Source of the DNA: Cylindrotheca closterium
Lineage: Eukaryota > Bacillariophyta > Bacillariophyceae > Bacillariales > Bacillariaceae
Length of the DNA: 64,000 bases
Assembly (NCBI GenBank): GCA_933822405.4
Contig: CAKOGP040001557.1
Location: 1 to 64,000, forward strand
Direction: 5' to 3'
The position numbers and the translations under genes are program-made. The notes below the pieces were generated by a model. It did not search any database and had not been told where the DNA came from. It saw only the letters and a program-made list of their open reading frames with translations. Shown here piece after piece: positions 28,510 to 39,324 of the stretch (the first letter of the stretch is position 1; each line of letters starts with the position of its first letter).

Positions 28510-30042
28510 TTAGTTATGTGAAATAGGAAATCCGCGCAAACCTTGAACAGCACCTTGTGCCTTTAACTCTTGTAGCATCTCTACAGGGTTTTGGTTTGTT
28601 TGGCGCTTTCTCTCTTGCTTAGTATCGTCAGCTTGCAGCAATGCTCTGGATCTTCGTCGTCGTAGTCGTTCTTCTTCTTCTTCTGTTGATACAAAGGTAG
28701 TCGTCCAGTTGGTTTCAATGTGTCGTCCTACTTCCAAGGCTGCAATAACGGCTGCTGAATCCAACCAACCAAGGTAGGCAGGACCCAAATGATCATTTAT
28801 CAAGCCAGCTCCGGCATTGGGTGATACATTCCAAACGGAAGATGGAATACCTGCATGACCCTGATCCGGATCTCCAGCATGACGGTAATAGGCCCCCACT
28901 GGATTACGATTATTATGATTGTTGTTGTTGTCGTCCATAGCAGCAGCATCATCATCATCATCATCAGTACCACAGCGATATTGCATCAAATGACCGGCAT
29001 GGTAATACTTGACATTGGGAACTCGTGGAACAATATCATTGCAAAAGACCATTCGCCATGTGACCAGGTTGGTCAAAGACTCGGCCAATACCTTGAACGC
29101 CAGGTTCCCTTGACGGGGGGCACCGAGGGAGGTAATCTGGGTTTGAATCTCTGGATGCAAGTAGGCATAGTAGGTACCCATCAATTGGGCATTGGCGCCA
29201 CCCAAACTATGTCCCATGAAATGGACCGTGCTGTTGTAGTAATACACTGATGAGGAATCATCCTCTAAAGAAGTTCGTCGTCCCAACAGTTGGTCGGAAT
29301 TCAAAAGGTCCACAATGTAGTCATACAGATTATCCGAAAAGACTTCATTGAACCCTTGATGGACCTTGACGGAAATGGTAGCATTTTTTATTCCACCATT
29401 GAGCCAATCCAAGGCTTCTACCACAGTCGTGGCTTGGATTTCTTTTCCAGGTGGTCCATACGGGACCTTTGGAATGTTCACATTCGTCGCCCAATCACCA
29501 TCCGAGGTATCATCCGTTCCTCGAAAGACGACCAGAATCTTACCAGGTTCACCAGTTGTAGTGTTGGTTTCCGACGAAAGAATCATGACTTCGGTAGATC
29601 CGACATCCCGAAAGCCATGAAAGGTATAAGCGGGAGGCAACAATTCCAAGGCATCTGCTTCGGAAGCAATCTGGTAGGCCAATCGACCAGCCAACAAGAC
29701 GGTTTCACGAGCCAAATCAAGGGACAAGACCTTTTCATCTGCAAAAGGATTCCGTGGCAATGGTGGGCTTGGAAGCACAATGGGATCGAGCGGATTCTTA
29801 ATGTTGTTGTCGTTGCCATCCGTATTATTATTATCCGTATTAATACCATCAATAATACCATCAGTTGCATTCTTGTTATTATTCGCCGTTGCATTAGTAG
29901 TAGTATTGATATTATTATTGTCGACACCGCCGCCATCAATGTCAACAACCACTTCTTGCGCAATACAGCTCGTGGGGAGGGAAGTGAAGGAGATCACTAA
30001 TAACAGCAAAAGCTTCATCATCATGGTGCGAAGGGAATTCAT
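28510..30042 (-). CDS. Secreted class 3 lipase
   Basis: Predicted triacylglycerol lipase/esterase of the fungal lipase 3 family, 510 aa, no intron. Signal peptide (MKLLLLLVISFTSLPTSCIA|Q), then an Asn/Asp-rich low-complexity stretch encoded by AAT/GAT repeats. The alpha/beta-hydrolase domain has VVFRGTDDT (oxyanion-hole region), the nucleophile elbow GHSLGG with Ser279, SLGAPRQGN, and FCNDIVPRVP supplying the Asp. A His follows in the C-terminal part (several candidates, e.g. YYHAGHLMQY or HAGIPSSVW). The C-terminus has an Arg-rich patch (RLRRRRSR). Secreted or endomembrane location is expected. Nearby secreted protease and small secreted proteins suggest an extracellular-product neighbourhood, but no operon logic applies in this genome. 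Confidence 0.92.
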   Translation of the reverse strand: MNSLRTMMMKLLLLLVISFTSLPTSCIAQEVVVDIDGGGVDNNNINTTTNATANNNKNATDGIIDGINTDNNNTDGNDNNIKNPLDPIVLPSPPLPRNPFADEKVLSLDLARETVLLAGRLAYQIASEADALELLPPAYTFHGFRDVGSTEVMILSSETNTTTGEPGKILVVFRGTDDTSDGDWATNVNIPKVPYGPPGKEIQATTVVEALDWLNGGIKNATISVKVHQGFNEVFSDNLYDYIVDLLNSDQLLGRRTSLEDDSSSVYYYNSTVHFMGHSLGGANAQLMGTYYAYLHPEIQTQITSLGAPRQGNLAFKVLAESLTNLVTWRMVFCNDIVPRVPNVKYYHAGHLMQYRCGTDDDDDDAAAMDDNNNNHNNRNPVGAYYRHAGDPDQGHAGIPSSVWNVSPNAGAGLINDHLGPAYLGWLDSAAVIAALEVGRHIETNWTTTFVSTEEEEERLRRRRSRALLQADDTKQERKRQTNQNPVEMLQELKAQGAVQGLRGFPISHN

Positions 30043-30574
30043 AGTGTACTATTATGTGCGAGACAACCATGTGCACATAAAAACAACTATGCCGTATCGT
30101 ATGTGCGGCGAAAATATAAAAAAAGCGCGATAGATGACATCCGAAGAACAACCGGATGCGCTCAAAAGATACCGGCTGTGCTGTTTCGACTGAAGCGACT
30201 TTCAAAAAAACGTCTTGCCGGTCGGTGGTGTAATACGATGATGTGCGCTGATTCAAACATCAATATAATCCAACATGATGTGATGCCCCTCATCTGTATA
30301 TATTATATCTTGTGAGCTCAGTACGGCGGACTCCAAGATCTCAGAAATAGCCAAGGATGAGGAGAAGAAGCAAGTCCTAAGCAGACGAGGAGGACTGAGT
30401 AGACTAGTAATTACAAATATTTTACGTTCTTTGGAGCACCTCGAATGAAAGCCTTGATCGCTTTAAGTTCGATATAAAAAAGAGAGATGAACGAGGATTG
30501 GATAACAATGTCACATATGCACGGCAACACCGAATGCTAAGATTATTGATCAAATATCTTCCACGTGTAATGCA
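30043..30574. other. Divergent promoter region of the lipase and second HA gene
   Basis: 532 bp. It contains the promoter of the lipase (minus) and of the HA gene (plus). GAAAATATAAAAAAAGCG near 30110 could serve as a TATA-like element for the lipase or be chance. No gene is seen. Confidence 0.5.
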
Positions 30575-31864
30575 ATGTCTGCCATACGCTCGTGTCAGTT
30601 TTCTGTGATGGGAGATATGCGACATCCGTACAATCATCAAAATTCTTGGATGAGGTATTATTCCTATCTTGGATTCTTTGTCGTCGTACTATTTGGACCA
30701 GGCACGGCATTCCAACAGAAACTCCCTTCTTCGGTAGAACCCCGAACGCATGGAAGCAGGGTTCAGCGACCTGCGACATGCTTGTGGCAAACAACAGTCG
30801 ACCGCCACCAAACAGCTTGGAATGACAAATACGAGGAGCTCGTCCACTTTTACAAACAAAATGGGCATCTGAAGGTGGAATATAAAAGCAGTCTGTATAA
30901 TTGGATAATAAATCAACGAACCAGACGTGCAGGAAAGAAAAACCAAGCGGCGCTCACTGATGAACAAATCAGACTATTAGATGACATCGACTTTCATTGG
31001 GCTCCAGTCAAAAGTGATTGGCAGACCAAGTACGAGGAGTTATCCAACTTCTACAAAAACCACGGGCATACGAATGTGGAGTATAAAAGCAGTTTATACA
31101 ATTGGATAATGCACCAACGAAACAAACGAGAAACAGACGGAATCCATGCAACTCTCAGTGAGGAGCAAATCCGATTGCTGGACAAAATTGATTTTCCATG
31201 GACACCAAGAAGGCATAGGCTTCAGACGGCATGGAATGCAAAGTATCAGGAACTTACCGACTTCTACGAGGAACATGGGCACGTGAGGATGAAACGTGGA
31301 ACTAGTTTGTATTGGTGGACTGTCGTCCAACGTAGAAAGCGTGCGGGCATCCAGCAGTATGTACCCCTCACGATGGAACAAATCCGACTGTTGGACAAGA
31401 TCAACTTTACCTGGAACCCAAAGGAGGACAAACAAGAACGCTTACGGGCCATGTGGCAAGCAAAGTACCGACATCTTGCTGAATTTTACAATAAGCATGG
31501 CCATCTGAAGGTGAAATATGGAAGCGGCCTCTATACTTGGATGGCCAATCAAAGACAGAGGCGAGTTGGAAAGGGAAACCTCGCCACGCTCACTGACGAA
31601 CAGGTCCGGCTGCTAGATGAGGTTGGGTTCTCATGGGCTCCGACAGGAGGTCCTCATGAGACTGCCTGGCACACCAAATACCGAGAATTGGCCAATTTTT
31701 ACAAACAACATGGGCATACGAATGTTACGGCACCAGGTAGTCTGTATACTTGGACGGTCAATCAACGTCGACGGCAAATTGGAAAGGGAGACTGCGTACC
31801 ACTGAATGACGAACAAATTCGATTGTTGGATGATATCGGGTTTCCGTGGGCTCAAAAAGCATGA
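30575..31864 (+). CDS. Five-repeat HA-domain protein, possibly plastid-targeted
   Basis: 429 aa from ATG 30575; ATG 30611 (MGDMRHPY) is an alternative start that puts the hydrophobic segment nearer the N-terminus. The leader YLGFFVVVLFGPGTAFQQ ends in an A-F junction typical of diatom plastid presequences. Five HA repeats follow (cores KYEELVHFYKQNGHLKVEYK, KYEELSNFYKNHGHTNVEYK, KYQELTDFYEEHGHVRMKRG, KYRHLAEFYNKHGHLKVKYG, KYRELANFYKQHGHTNVTAP), each ending in EQIRLLDxIxFxW. Repeats 3-5 correspond in order to repeats 2-4 of the protein at 27248-25734, so the two are diverged duplicates on opposite strands with Ycf34 and the lipase between them. No helicase motor is present. Confidence 0.83.
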   Translation: MSAIRSCQFSVMGDMRHPYNHQNSWMRYYSYLGFFVVVLFGPGTAFQQKLPSSVEPRTHGSRVQRPATCLWQTTVDRHQTAWNDKYEELVHFYKQNGHLKVEYKSSLYNWIINQRTRRAGKKNQAALTDEQIRLLDDIDFHWAPVKSDWQTKYEELSNFYKNHGHTNVEYKSSLYNWIMHQRNKRETDGIHATLSEEQIRLLDKIDFPWTPRRHRLQTAWNAKYQELTDFYEEHGHVRMKRGTSLYWWTVVQRRKRAGIQQYVPLTMEQIRLLDKINFTWNPKEDKQERLRAMWQAKYRHLAEFYNKHGHLKVKYGSGLYTWMANQRQRRVGKGNLATLTDEQVRLLDEVGFSWAPTGGPHETAWHTKYRELANFYKQHGHTNVTAPGSLYTWTVNQRRRQIGKGDCVPLNDEQIRLLDDIGFPWAQKA

Positions 31865-32626
31865 CTTTTGAAGGATCTAGAAAGCACGATCTGAATTCCA
31901 CCAGAAGAAGAATCTGCTGGCATCTTGGTTGGAACTGCAGCTCCGGTTGCTGTTCAATGTAGTGCCCTCTTGGGAAGCTACTGCCGCCCATAAACAAGAA
32001 ACGCCTAGTGTCTGAGGAAGCCGAAAAACCCACCTACCCAAGAGAATCCAAGCCTTGAAACAGACAGCAAACTTTACCCTAGTAGACTGAAAATATTCTA
32101 ATTTGTTGCTCTACAGACATACCATAGCAGACTAGGACTCAGTGTGTGTTCTTGACATCATGTTACATATGTGCTTCTCTTTTCAGAGACGTAATCTACT
32201 TTGACTTATTTCTTCCATATCTGACGGCCAGCTCAACTATTTTTCTTTTAGATCTGATTCCTTTGCCGCATGATATCCATCTATCATGTGAGTGCCGATT
32301 TTATATGTGAGCGATGATTTTGTATGTGAGTGAGTGAGTGTGACGACAACAACACGCAATGTGCGTAAGGTTATGTTGGCGATGGTTGGATAAGAAACAC
32401 ACGACAAATGCTACCTGCCAAACACACAACGGAATAATGACAAAAATGTACATATGAGTCACATGCAGTGAAAGGGAGCAAGACTTGCATCCATGTCCTA
32501 AATCAATACCAGTGGCGTTAAGTATCGGCATTTTAACGGTTATTTGACGCCATATTGTTTCTCCATTGACCTCATTTATTTTTCGCCTCATATTCCAAAT
32601 TTGCCGTATTCAAACAAAACAAAAAG
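31865..32626. other. Intergenic region
   Basis: 760 bp without a supported gene. A run of GTGAGTGAGTGAGTG lies near 32325-32340. The last part is the promoter of the protease gene. Confidence 0.55.
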
Positions 32627-34921
32627 ATGGTACAATCATTTATCCTACTACTTCTTTTCCTTGCGCTTGCCCATGGCGACCATAGATCAGGACAACGCTG
32701 GGCAAGAACTGCTCGATCTTTCAAATTGGGCGTAATCAAAAGTGTGACCAACAGTGGGCCAAATGATTGGCTTGGAAATTGGGATTGGGCCATCGATTCC
32801 TGGAGTCAATCCAAAGTATTGGATCTTGTAACGGTTCGAGGCGCAACTGACTATCAGACACGGCTTGATTGTCCCGCGAGGGAAGGCTACATTCGCGTTT
32901 GCAACAACGACTATGGCCGAACGAGTTGGCGAGGAATGGCTCGATGGAGTTTTCAACTCTACGATGGGAAACCTGGTCTAATTTATCAGTGTACCGTTAG
33001 ACTAAATGATCGAACGGATACCGATTATGAAAGAAAGTGGTTGGGCCATGAGATTGGACACTGCTTGGTAAGTAATTTTTTTTGCACATCTAAAAGCCGT
33101 TCATATGTGTGAGAAGTATTGGAAACTGATTGTTTTTTTCTTTCATCGATTGATTCATCCTCAATCCAGGGACTAGACCATACCAGTACCAGTGGCCAGT
33201 CGGATAATAGCGTCATGGATTATTCGGTAGCACCCACAAGCATTGGTCCCAGTCCAAAAGACCTTGCCGTCTTGGAAAGTGTGTATTCGGATATCGATTG
33301 GTTTGATTCGGCAGCCCGTCTGGATCCACTGACGTGCCCGCCCTCCAAGTTGGCCCAAGTCGCAGCCGCCTGTTCTTGCAACGGACCGTCCCCTGGATTT
33401 GCATGGTTCAATGAACAAGAATATCTCACATGTGTGGGTTTCATTGTCGAGGATACTGGTTGCAACAAACAAGACGTAGTTGACCTTGCCAAATGCATCC
33501 CATTTGATCTTCCAACAGAAGATGATTCACCACCACCACCACCCACCAGCCAACCACCGACCATAAGTCCAACCAGGAGACCGACACCGGTCCCCACCAG
33601 GGCTCCCATCACAATCGAGCCATCCGAAGTGCCATCCGACAAACCAATCATTCGCCAGCCAGGAGAAAGATCTCCGTCTACTGGCAATGGCAATGATCCC
33701 ACGTCCGAACCCAGTGACTTTCCCACACGCAGGCCATCCCCATTACCGACTGACGTTCCTACTGCCAACCCCACTTCCAAGAGTAGCGACTCTTGTTCTC
33801 CCATCTTGTTGTCCCGACTGGCCCAAGAGTGCGATTGTTTTGGTCCACGGAACCAAGTACAAGTCCCTTGGGCAGTCGAGGATGAATATCTGCAATGCGT
33901 CGACTTTGCCGCAAAAAATACACCCTGCCCCGTCCAAGCCTTGATTGATTTTGCTGGTTGCTTGCCTTTTCCAAACCCAACACCAACACCGACGTTGACA
34001 CCGACCATTCCAGGCAGCGCCGAGAGACTATCGACCTCATCTCCTTCGGTGAATGTCGATGATGTGCTGATCTCGCCACCAACGGTTGTGATTGACGTCA
34101 CTCCTGTCATTAATACCAATCCTCCAACAAATCCTCCAACCCGAGGACCCATATTTCCTCCCACGACCCAAGCACCAACAACGCTTTCTCCCACCACCCA
34201 ATCTCCCACCACCAAGAATAATATTAATCCAGCTGCCGAGTGCAGCAGTGCCGAAGTGGCCCGAGTCTCCTCGGAATGCAATTGCAGTGGCCGCCAGAAC
34301 CAAAAGCCTTGGAAGCATCAACGTGACTATGAGCGTTGCGTCAAAAAGGCCTTGGAGCAGAGTCCAGCAGCATGCACCTTGGAATCCTTTCTGGATGCCA
34401 CTCGTTGTGTGATATTTCCTGAACGAAATGGCGGCGGTGACGATTCCAACAAGAAAAAGAAGAAGAGGACCAAGAAGAACTTGGTTTCTGCTCCCACCGC
34501 CCCCAATGGCGGCAATAGCAGCAGCAACAATAACAGCAATCCAGCAGGTCCTGTTTGCAGTCAATACAGCAATGAAAATGGCTGCAAGACTGGAAAGTGC
34601 AAATGGTCCAAGAAAGAGAATCAATGTCAAAGCAAGAACAGTCGTCGTCACCGGCAGTTGTTTTACAAAGACGATCAATATCAATATCATTCCAATATGA
34701 TCCCAAAGGAAGAAACCAAAGAGCAACATACACTTCGTGCTTCCTTTGGTCAAGTGTACAACAGTGTTACCATTGATGAAAGCGACAAATGCCATTATGA
34801 TCGGGAATCCTTTGGGGTACCTCCCGAAGCCACCTTGGTGATTTCAACTCCGAACTCTTGCCGGTATGCCATATTGCAATCTGGCGGAACGAAGGTCGAT
34901 GTGATCGAAGTCTTGTTGTAG
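32627..34921 (+). CDS. Secreted metzincin metalloprotease with three Cys-rich modules
   Basis: Predicted zinc endopeptidase, 730 aa, from exons 32627-33067 and 33170-34921. The 102-bp intron (GTAAGT, CAATCCAG) splits the active site exactly between HEIGHCL and GLDH. Joined, this gives HEIGHCLGLDH (H141, E142, H145, H151), followed by the Met-turn SVMDYS (M163): a matrixin-like metzincin. Signal peptide MVQSFILLLLFLALAHG. After the ~200-aa catalytic domain come three copies of a ~55-aa Cys module (LAQVAAACSCNGP..C..DVVDLAKCIPF; LAQECDCFGP..ALIDFAGCLPF; VSSECNCSGR..FLDATRCVIF) separated by Pro/Thr-rich linkers (PTRRPTPVPTRAP and similar). The end is a Lys-rich stretch, a small Cys patch (CSQYSNENGCKTGKCKW) and a unique tail. 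A cell-wall or extracellular-matrix role is inferred from secretion and linkers. No obvious pro-domain Cys switch is seen. Confidence 0.9.
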
Positions 34922-35574
34922 AGAGTAGAGGTGATAAAGTGCTATAATGTCGTCATGACATATGATACATATTCTTTCAAATGTAATACATCCATTGGAC
35001 ACATACATGATTGGTTCTCGCTTGATAGGAGATTGTCAACGATGATGATGATCATATGCTAGATGAAAAAGAAGTGGTATCTCCTCTCATAGTAGCCTGC
35101 CGGTATTCTTTTCGTGACACACTTGCTGAAAGATACTTCAGCGTATCCTATCTTGGCCACCATGTGAACAGCAATGCTTCTTATGATCCCATCAAAAAGA
35201 GAGTACGAGTGACAGGAACCAAAAATATCCAATCATTTTTTATTCTACGAGTAAAAACTAAAACGGATCCTGTTCTTCCACCAAACCTCCGTTTCTCGGA
35301 GTTCTGATCGGTGTTGCATCGCATGGCCAGCATGCGTTGTGGACCAATCAGATACGACCAATGCGTGCAAAGTGCAAGTCACACGCGTGACGTCGGTATT
35401 CGGGTCACTCCGCGAAGTCGGTATTCGGGTCGCTGAAAAAAATGCGGAACAAACAAGATACCTCAACCGTTGTGATTGATTCACACACACAAAAAACATT
35501 TTTCGTGAAAGTCATACAGTCAGTACCAATACAATACAATACCATAACAAAACAAAACAACAATAACAATCACA
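34922..35574. other. Intergenic region and promoter of small secreted protein 1
   Basis: A possible 83-codon ATG frame (35056-35307) has no recognisable content. AAGTCGGTATTCGGGTC-type direct repeats lie at about 35390-35431. The 5' leader just before the next gene is A/C-rich (CAATACAATACC; AACAAAACAA), typical of a transcribed leader. Confidence 0.5.
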
Positions 35575-36050
35575 ATGAAGCAATTTTCGTTCCTAGCAGC
35601 CCTTTTCATCACTCTCTGCTGTGCCTCAATGACGGAAGCCCGAGTTCAACGAGCTACCCGCCCATCAGCAAGACGTAAGTTTCCGTCGAGTGACTGAATT
35701 GAAAATTGAGAACCCTGTGCCTGTACTTAGTCGGAGTCATCATCCTCTCACTTCTGTGATGTTTCTCGCTCTCTCGCGCTCTCTCTCTCTCTCTCTTTCC
35801 AACGATAGTCTGGAGTCAACCATTTATCCGTCCCCAATTCTTCAATGTCCGACAAGTTCTGGAAAAAACCAACGGTGACTTGTATTCTCATGATGACCAC
35901 CATCAGGACATGAAAGAGCAGCATCGTCATCATCAACAAAAGTCTATTGAAAGCATTCGTCAGCCTCAAAAGCATCACGATGACAACGCTTGTAAATTCG
36001 TGTCGAGACAAGAAATCATTGCCCAACCATTTTTGGATTGCATTGCCTAA
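35575..36050 (+). CDS. Small secreted protein, His/Gln-rich (113 aa), member 1
   Basis: Not recognised by family. Two exons: 35575-35674 and 35809-36050, with a 134-bp intron whose GTAAGT donor and CT-rich tract plus GATAG acceptor are clear; the frame is kept. The product has a signal peptide (MKQFSFLAALFITLCCASMTEA) and a short basic stretch, then LWSQPFIRPQFFNVRQVLE. A His/Gln/Asp-rich middle (HHQDMKEQHRHHQQK) could bind metal, and the end is CKFVSRQEIIAQPFLDCIA with two Cys. The same exon layout, intron phase and a W..P..F.N.RQV core occur in the gene at 41610-42046, so they form a small family. Missed by single-frame searches because exon 1 is only 100 bp. Confidence 0.7.
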
Positions 36051-36852
36051 GATTAACGACAGACAGTCATTATTATTCATCGGTGGACGATGGTGCATCA
36101 TATCCGATCCGAAGATCGAATGCAATGTAACTACAATAAGTGTACAATAAAAAAACATAGACAACAACGATACAGGTAACATATCGTTTTTTGCTGATAT
36201 GGATAGCAATATGTTGATGAACACCATCGGTACATCTTGATTTGATTCATTCATCCAAACGATGCGATGAACCATAATCCAAAGTTCATGCATTATCGTA
36301 ATAACGGTATATGCGTACTGTACTTTGTCATATTGCGGAATGCGTCCGTTTCATTACTCGATTCGCATTCAGCTTGCTTCGGTCTTTTGTCTCTTTGGTG
36401 CAGTCGTAGGACTCGGGACATCTTCGTTGTCAACTTTCCCAAGACGCTCAAAGATCTCGGGGTGATCCCATACAGTATAACAAGGAACAAAACACAACTG
36501 AGGCACTTGGACCTGTATCAGTCGGCTTATCTTTAGTTCAGCAGTGAACCACGGTGGAGAATGCGAGGCCACAATGCCAGAATGCCACAAAGATACAACG
36601 GTTTGCGGACTCCACTTATTCAATACCCTGTCGACCCCCTCGATTTACATTCATGGAATGGCCCACTTCAGTTCCGTCGCAGTGGCAACTAATTCAAAGC
36701 TATTCCATACTCTTGGTTGTTTTAGACTTATTTTAATCGGCTTAGTCTTATTCTATTTGCTTTTGCGGGTAGGGTACCAATATACGAACTATATACTGTC
36801 CCTTTAAAAGTTAAAAGCAAAACCAATTCATTCATTATAAAACATGTTATTG
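36051..36852. other. Intergenic region between convergent genes
   Basis: 3' flanks of the small secreted gene (plus) and the GT-like gene (minus). No gene is supported. Short open frames overlap on both strands without recognisable content. Confidence 0.5.
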
Positions 36853-38381
36853 TTATCGTGGTAGCATCTCCTCGAGTAAAAGACTCAATGCTTCTGCAAA
36901 CGACATGTCGGATTCATCGTCATAGCCTCCATGAGGAAGATGCATCGGGAGCTCGTTCTGATACAGCTCGACCAATTCTTGGGGCAACAAGAAGGATTTC
37001 TGATAGGCAATGATGGGAGGAATTGTTCCCGATAGTTTCCACTCGGAATCGGGAGGACTCTTGAAATAATTCTTGTAGCCTCCCTCCTTGTCAATGGGCA
37101 GTATCAGTATATCACAGGCCATCACAAAGGCATAAAACTTGCGATCGTCATTCAATTGTTTGCATTTGATTTCCGTCTTGTTTTTGTATTGGGCCATTAA
37201 CGGTGGCATGTGTCCCCTTCCCAACATTCGTATCCGAATCTTTGGCCAAAACTTGGCATTGGTTGAATTCTGAAAAAAGGGAGTAAAGAAATCCCATTTG
37301 CGTCGACCAATCGAACCAATGGTGCAAATCTCCAATTTCTTATTCTGGGTGTGCATAGTAGGCTTATTGGGCGCTTTCACCATACGAGGCAAGGCTGAAG
37401 GAACAAAGTATCGTTCGTGGTGCGGAGACATGTAGATGGCATTTGGGAGGCCCCTGGTCCACTTGCACAAGCCGTGATGAATGCAAATGTGAGGAGCATC
37501 TTTACTAGAAGTATCGAGCAACCAAGACTGGGTAATCTCATTGCATGGACAACTGGCTTGAATGGTAATATCCCAATTTTCTTGAACCACAAACTTGGTT
37601 TGTACCGCTTGACCAAAGGATCGTTGAATGCCAGTGGCATGGTCCACAATGGACGTGTTGGAAACCCGTTGATTGAAATCGGCGAGCCAGGATTTGGGCC
37701 TCACACTCCCATCCGACTTGACATCAAATTCAAAATTTAGGTTGCGCGGATTGCAGGTAATGCTATTATTAGTATCAGTAGTAGTAGTAGTGGTAGTATT
37801 GCCTGGCAATAAATTGGGTTGGAGATATTCGTAGGGCATGAGTTTGGCCACGGATTCAATGACTTCGTAATGACTATATAGATATAGATATAGACGTATT
37901 TCAAAAGAGGGAGATGAGCGATGTGAGCTGCGAGGGATGAGATTGTTGGTTCATATCGTGGGCATCATGAAACTTACGCCAAGAGCATATTGGACACTCG
38001 AATTTGGCATGCTGGCAATAGATCATTATGATTTATAGAAATGTTGGTGCTGCTGGGCTGTAAGGTTGCTGCAACTGAAGTAGTCTTGAATGAAACTGTC
38101 GATTCTTCTACTTGTTCGTCTGACTTTTTCCAATTAGGAGGGGAGGTGTCATTAGACTCGGATGTTGTCACTGTTGCATTCCTTGAATCGTCTTTAAGAG
38201 AGATATTGAGGACAAGGTTGTTAATGGCCTTGTATTCCACATTATTATTGTTGTAGCTGAAACCTACTGACGACTTTTGAATGCCTTGGAGTTGCTTTAG
38301 CAGCAAAACAAGAGTGACCAAGACAACAAACACGCGACGATAGGAAGTGCTGGCTGGAGCCAAAGGTGCAATATCATCCAT
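36853..38381 (-). CDS. Type II membrane protein, glycosyltransferase-like, copy 1 (474 aa)
   Basis: Two exons: 38381-37978 and 37873-36853, with a 104-bp intron (GTAAGT donor, CTATATAG acceptor, phase 2), joined as RVSNMLL-A-HYEVIESV. Layout: short cytosolic N-terminus, one membrane anchor (RRVFVVLVTLVLLL, about 15-30), a Ser/Thr/Asn stem with N-glycosylation sequons, then a ~370-aa lumenal domain. Conserved with the neighbouring paralogue: PACQIRV, PYEYL, NLNFEFD, SWLAD, IHHGxCxWT, ERYFVPS, ICTIGSI, KIRxRMLG, DDRKFYA, and YFKSPPDSxWKLSGTIPPII. The last block resembles a nucleotide-sugar site region of GT4/GT1-like glycosyltransferases, and the topology is that of Golgi transferases. Assignment to a family is inference; no DxD can be singled out. 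Confidence 0.72.
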
Positions 38382-39324
38382 TATTCATCATGCATCGGTT
38401 TTATCAATTGATGAACTATAATTGGATAATTGGTATATGTATGATGGACAGTTGATGATGATGCTGCTGCTACTGATGATGATATATATAATGCGATGCG
38501 ATGTGTGTGATGACAACATCGTAATAAAAGAAAATTAAACCACGAATTATCCCCCGCCTCCCCCCTCCCCCCAATATGGCAGGAATTTGGGAACGCATGC
38601 ATGAATGAATCTGCGGTGACAGAACAAAAATTTCAAAAGGGAACCTATTTTAAAAAAGATTTGAGGGGCTTGAAAATATTGAACAGATACTTTGCCCCAC
38701 CCTTGAGGAAAATTCCAAGTTTCTCCAGCAGGAGCAACTGTTAGAGGGCGTCCAAACAAGAGTATAACGGTAGTTGGCATGCAGGTTATTCATTTTGTTT
38801 TGACTCAATCGACTTGAATTTGCTTTGAGGAAATGGATCCACGTGTATTATACTGTATATTCTTGGACACAAGGAGGGGAAGTCACCAATCATTACTACT
38901 CGTTTGTCCGCCATTATCGATAATGATGACGTGATGTAAGCATGCGCATTTTCAATCTCATGTTGCATTATCTGCTCGTTAGAGTGAATTATAGCTATTG
39001 GTTGGTCTACCGGTACTGTCACCACATCTTGATGAAAACTCTTCGTGACTCAAGAGTCATGTGGAAGATAGATGACGCACTATACACTTGGATGTACCGA
39101 CTGTACGAACAAGCAAATAAATACTTCCACCACGATACTGCATGGTTGCAGTAAAGTAGTAGCTATATTCATACATGTCACCCGGTGGTCAATGCAGCTT
39201 GCCGGCAATGCTCGCATTTGTCTTGATTTCTTCGAACTCGTCGAAGTATATACTCACTCTCTCGATGGACCCATCATTCATTCTACTAGCTTTCATCGCA
39301 GTCGCTTCATTTCATCGCACTTGT
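38382..39324. other. Intergenic region between the GT-like paralogues
   Basis: Promoter of copy 1 (near 38400-38530, rich in GATGAT/GCTGCT triplets and (AT)n) and the 3' flank of copy 2. The C-rich run CCCCCGCCTCCCCCCTCCCCCC is at about 38551-38572. No gene is supported. Confidence 0.55.

Noticed and set aside
33220..34795. Long minus-strand ORFs opposite the metalloprotease
   Set aside because: Antisense shadow of Pro/Thr-rich coding sequence (reads as Gly/Val-rich); the plus strand has clear domains and splice sites.
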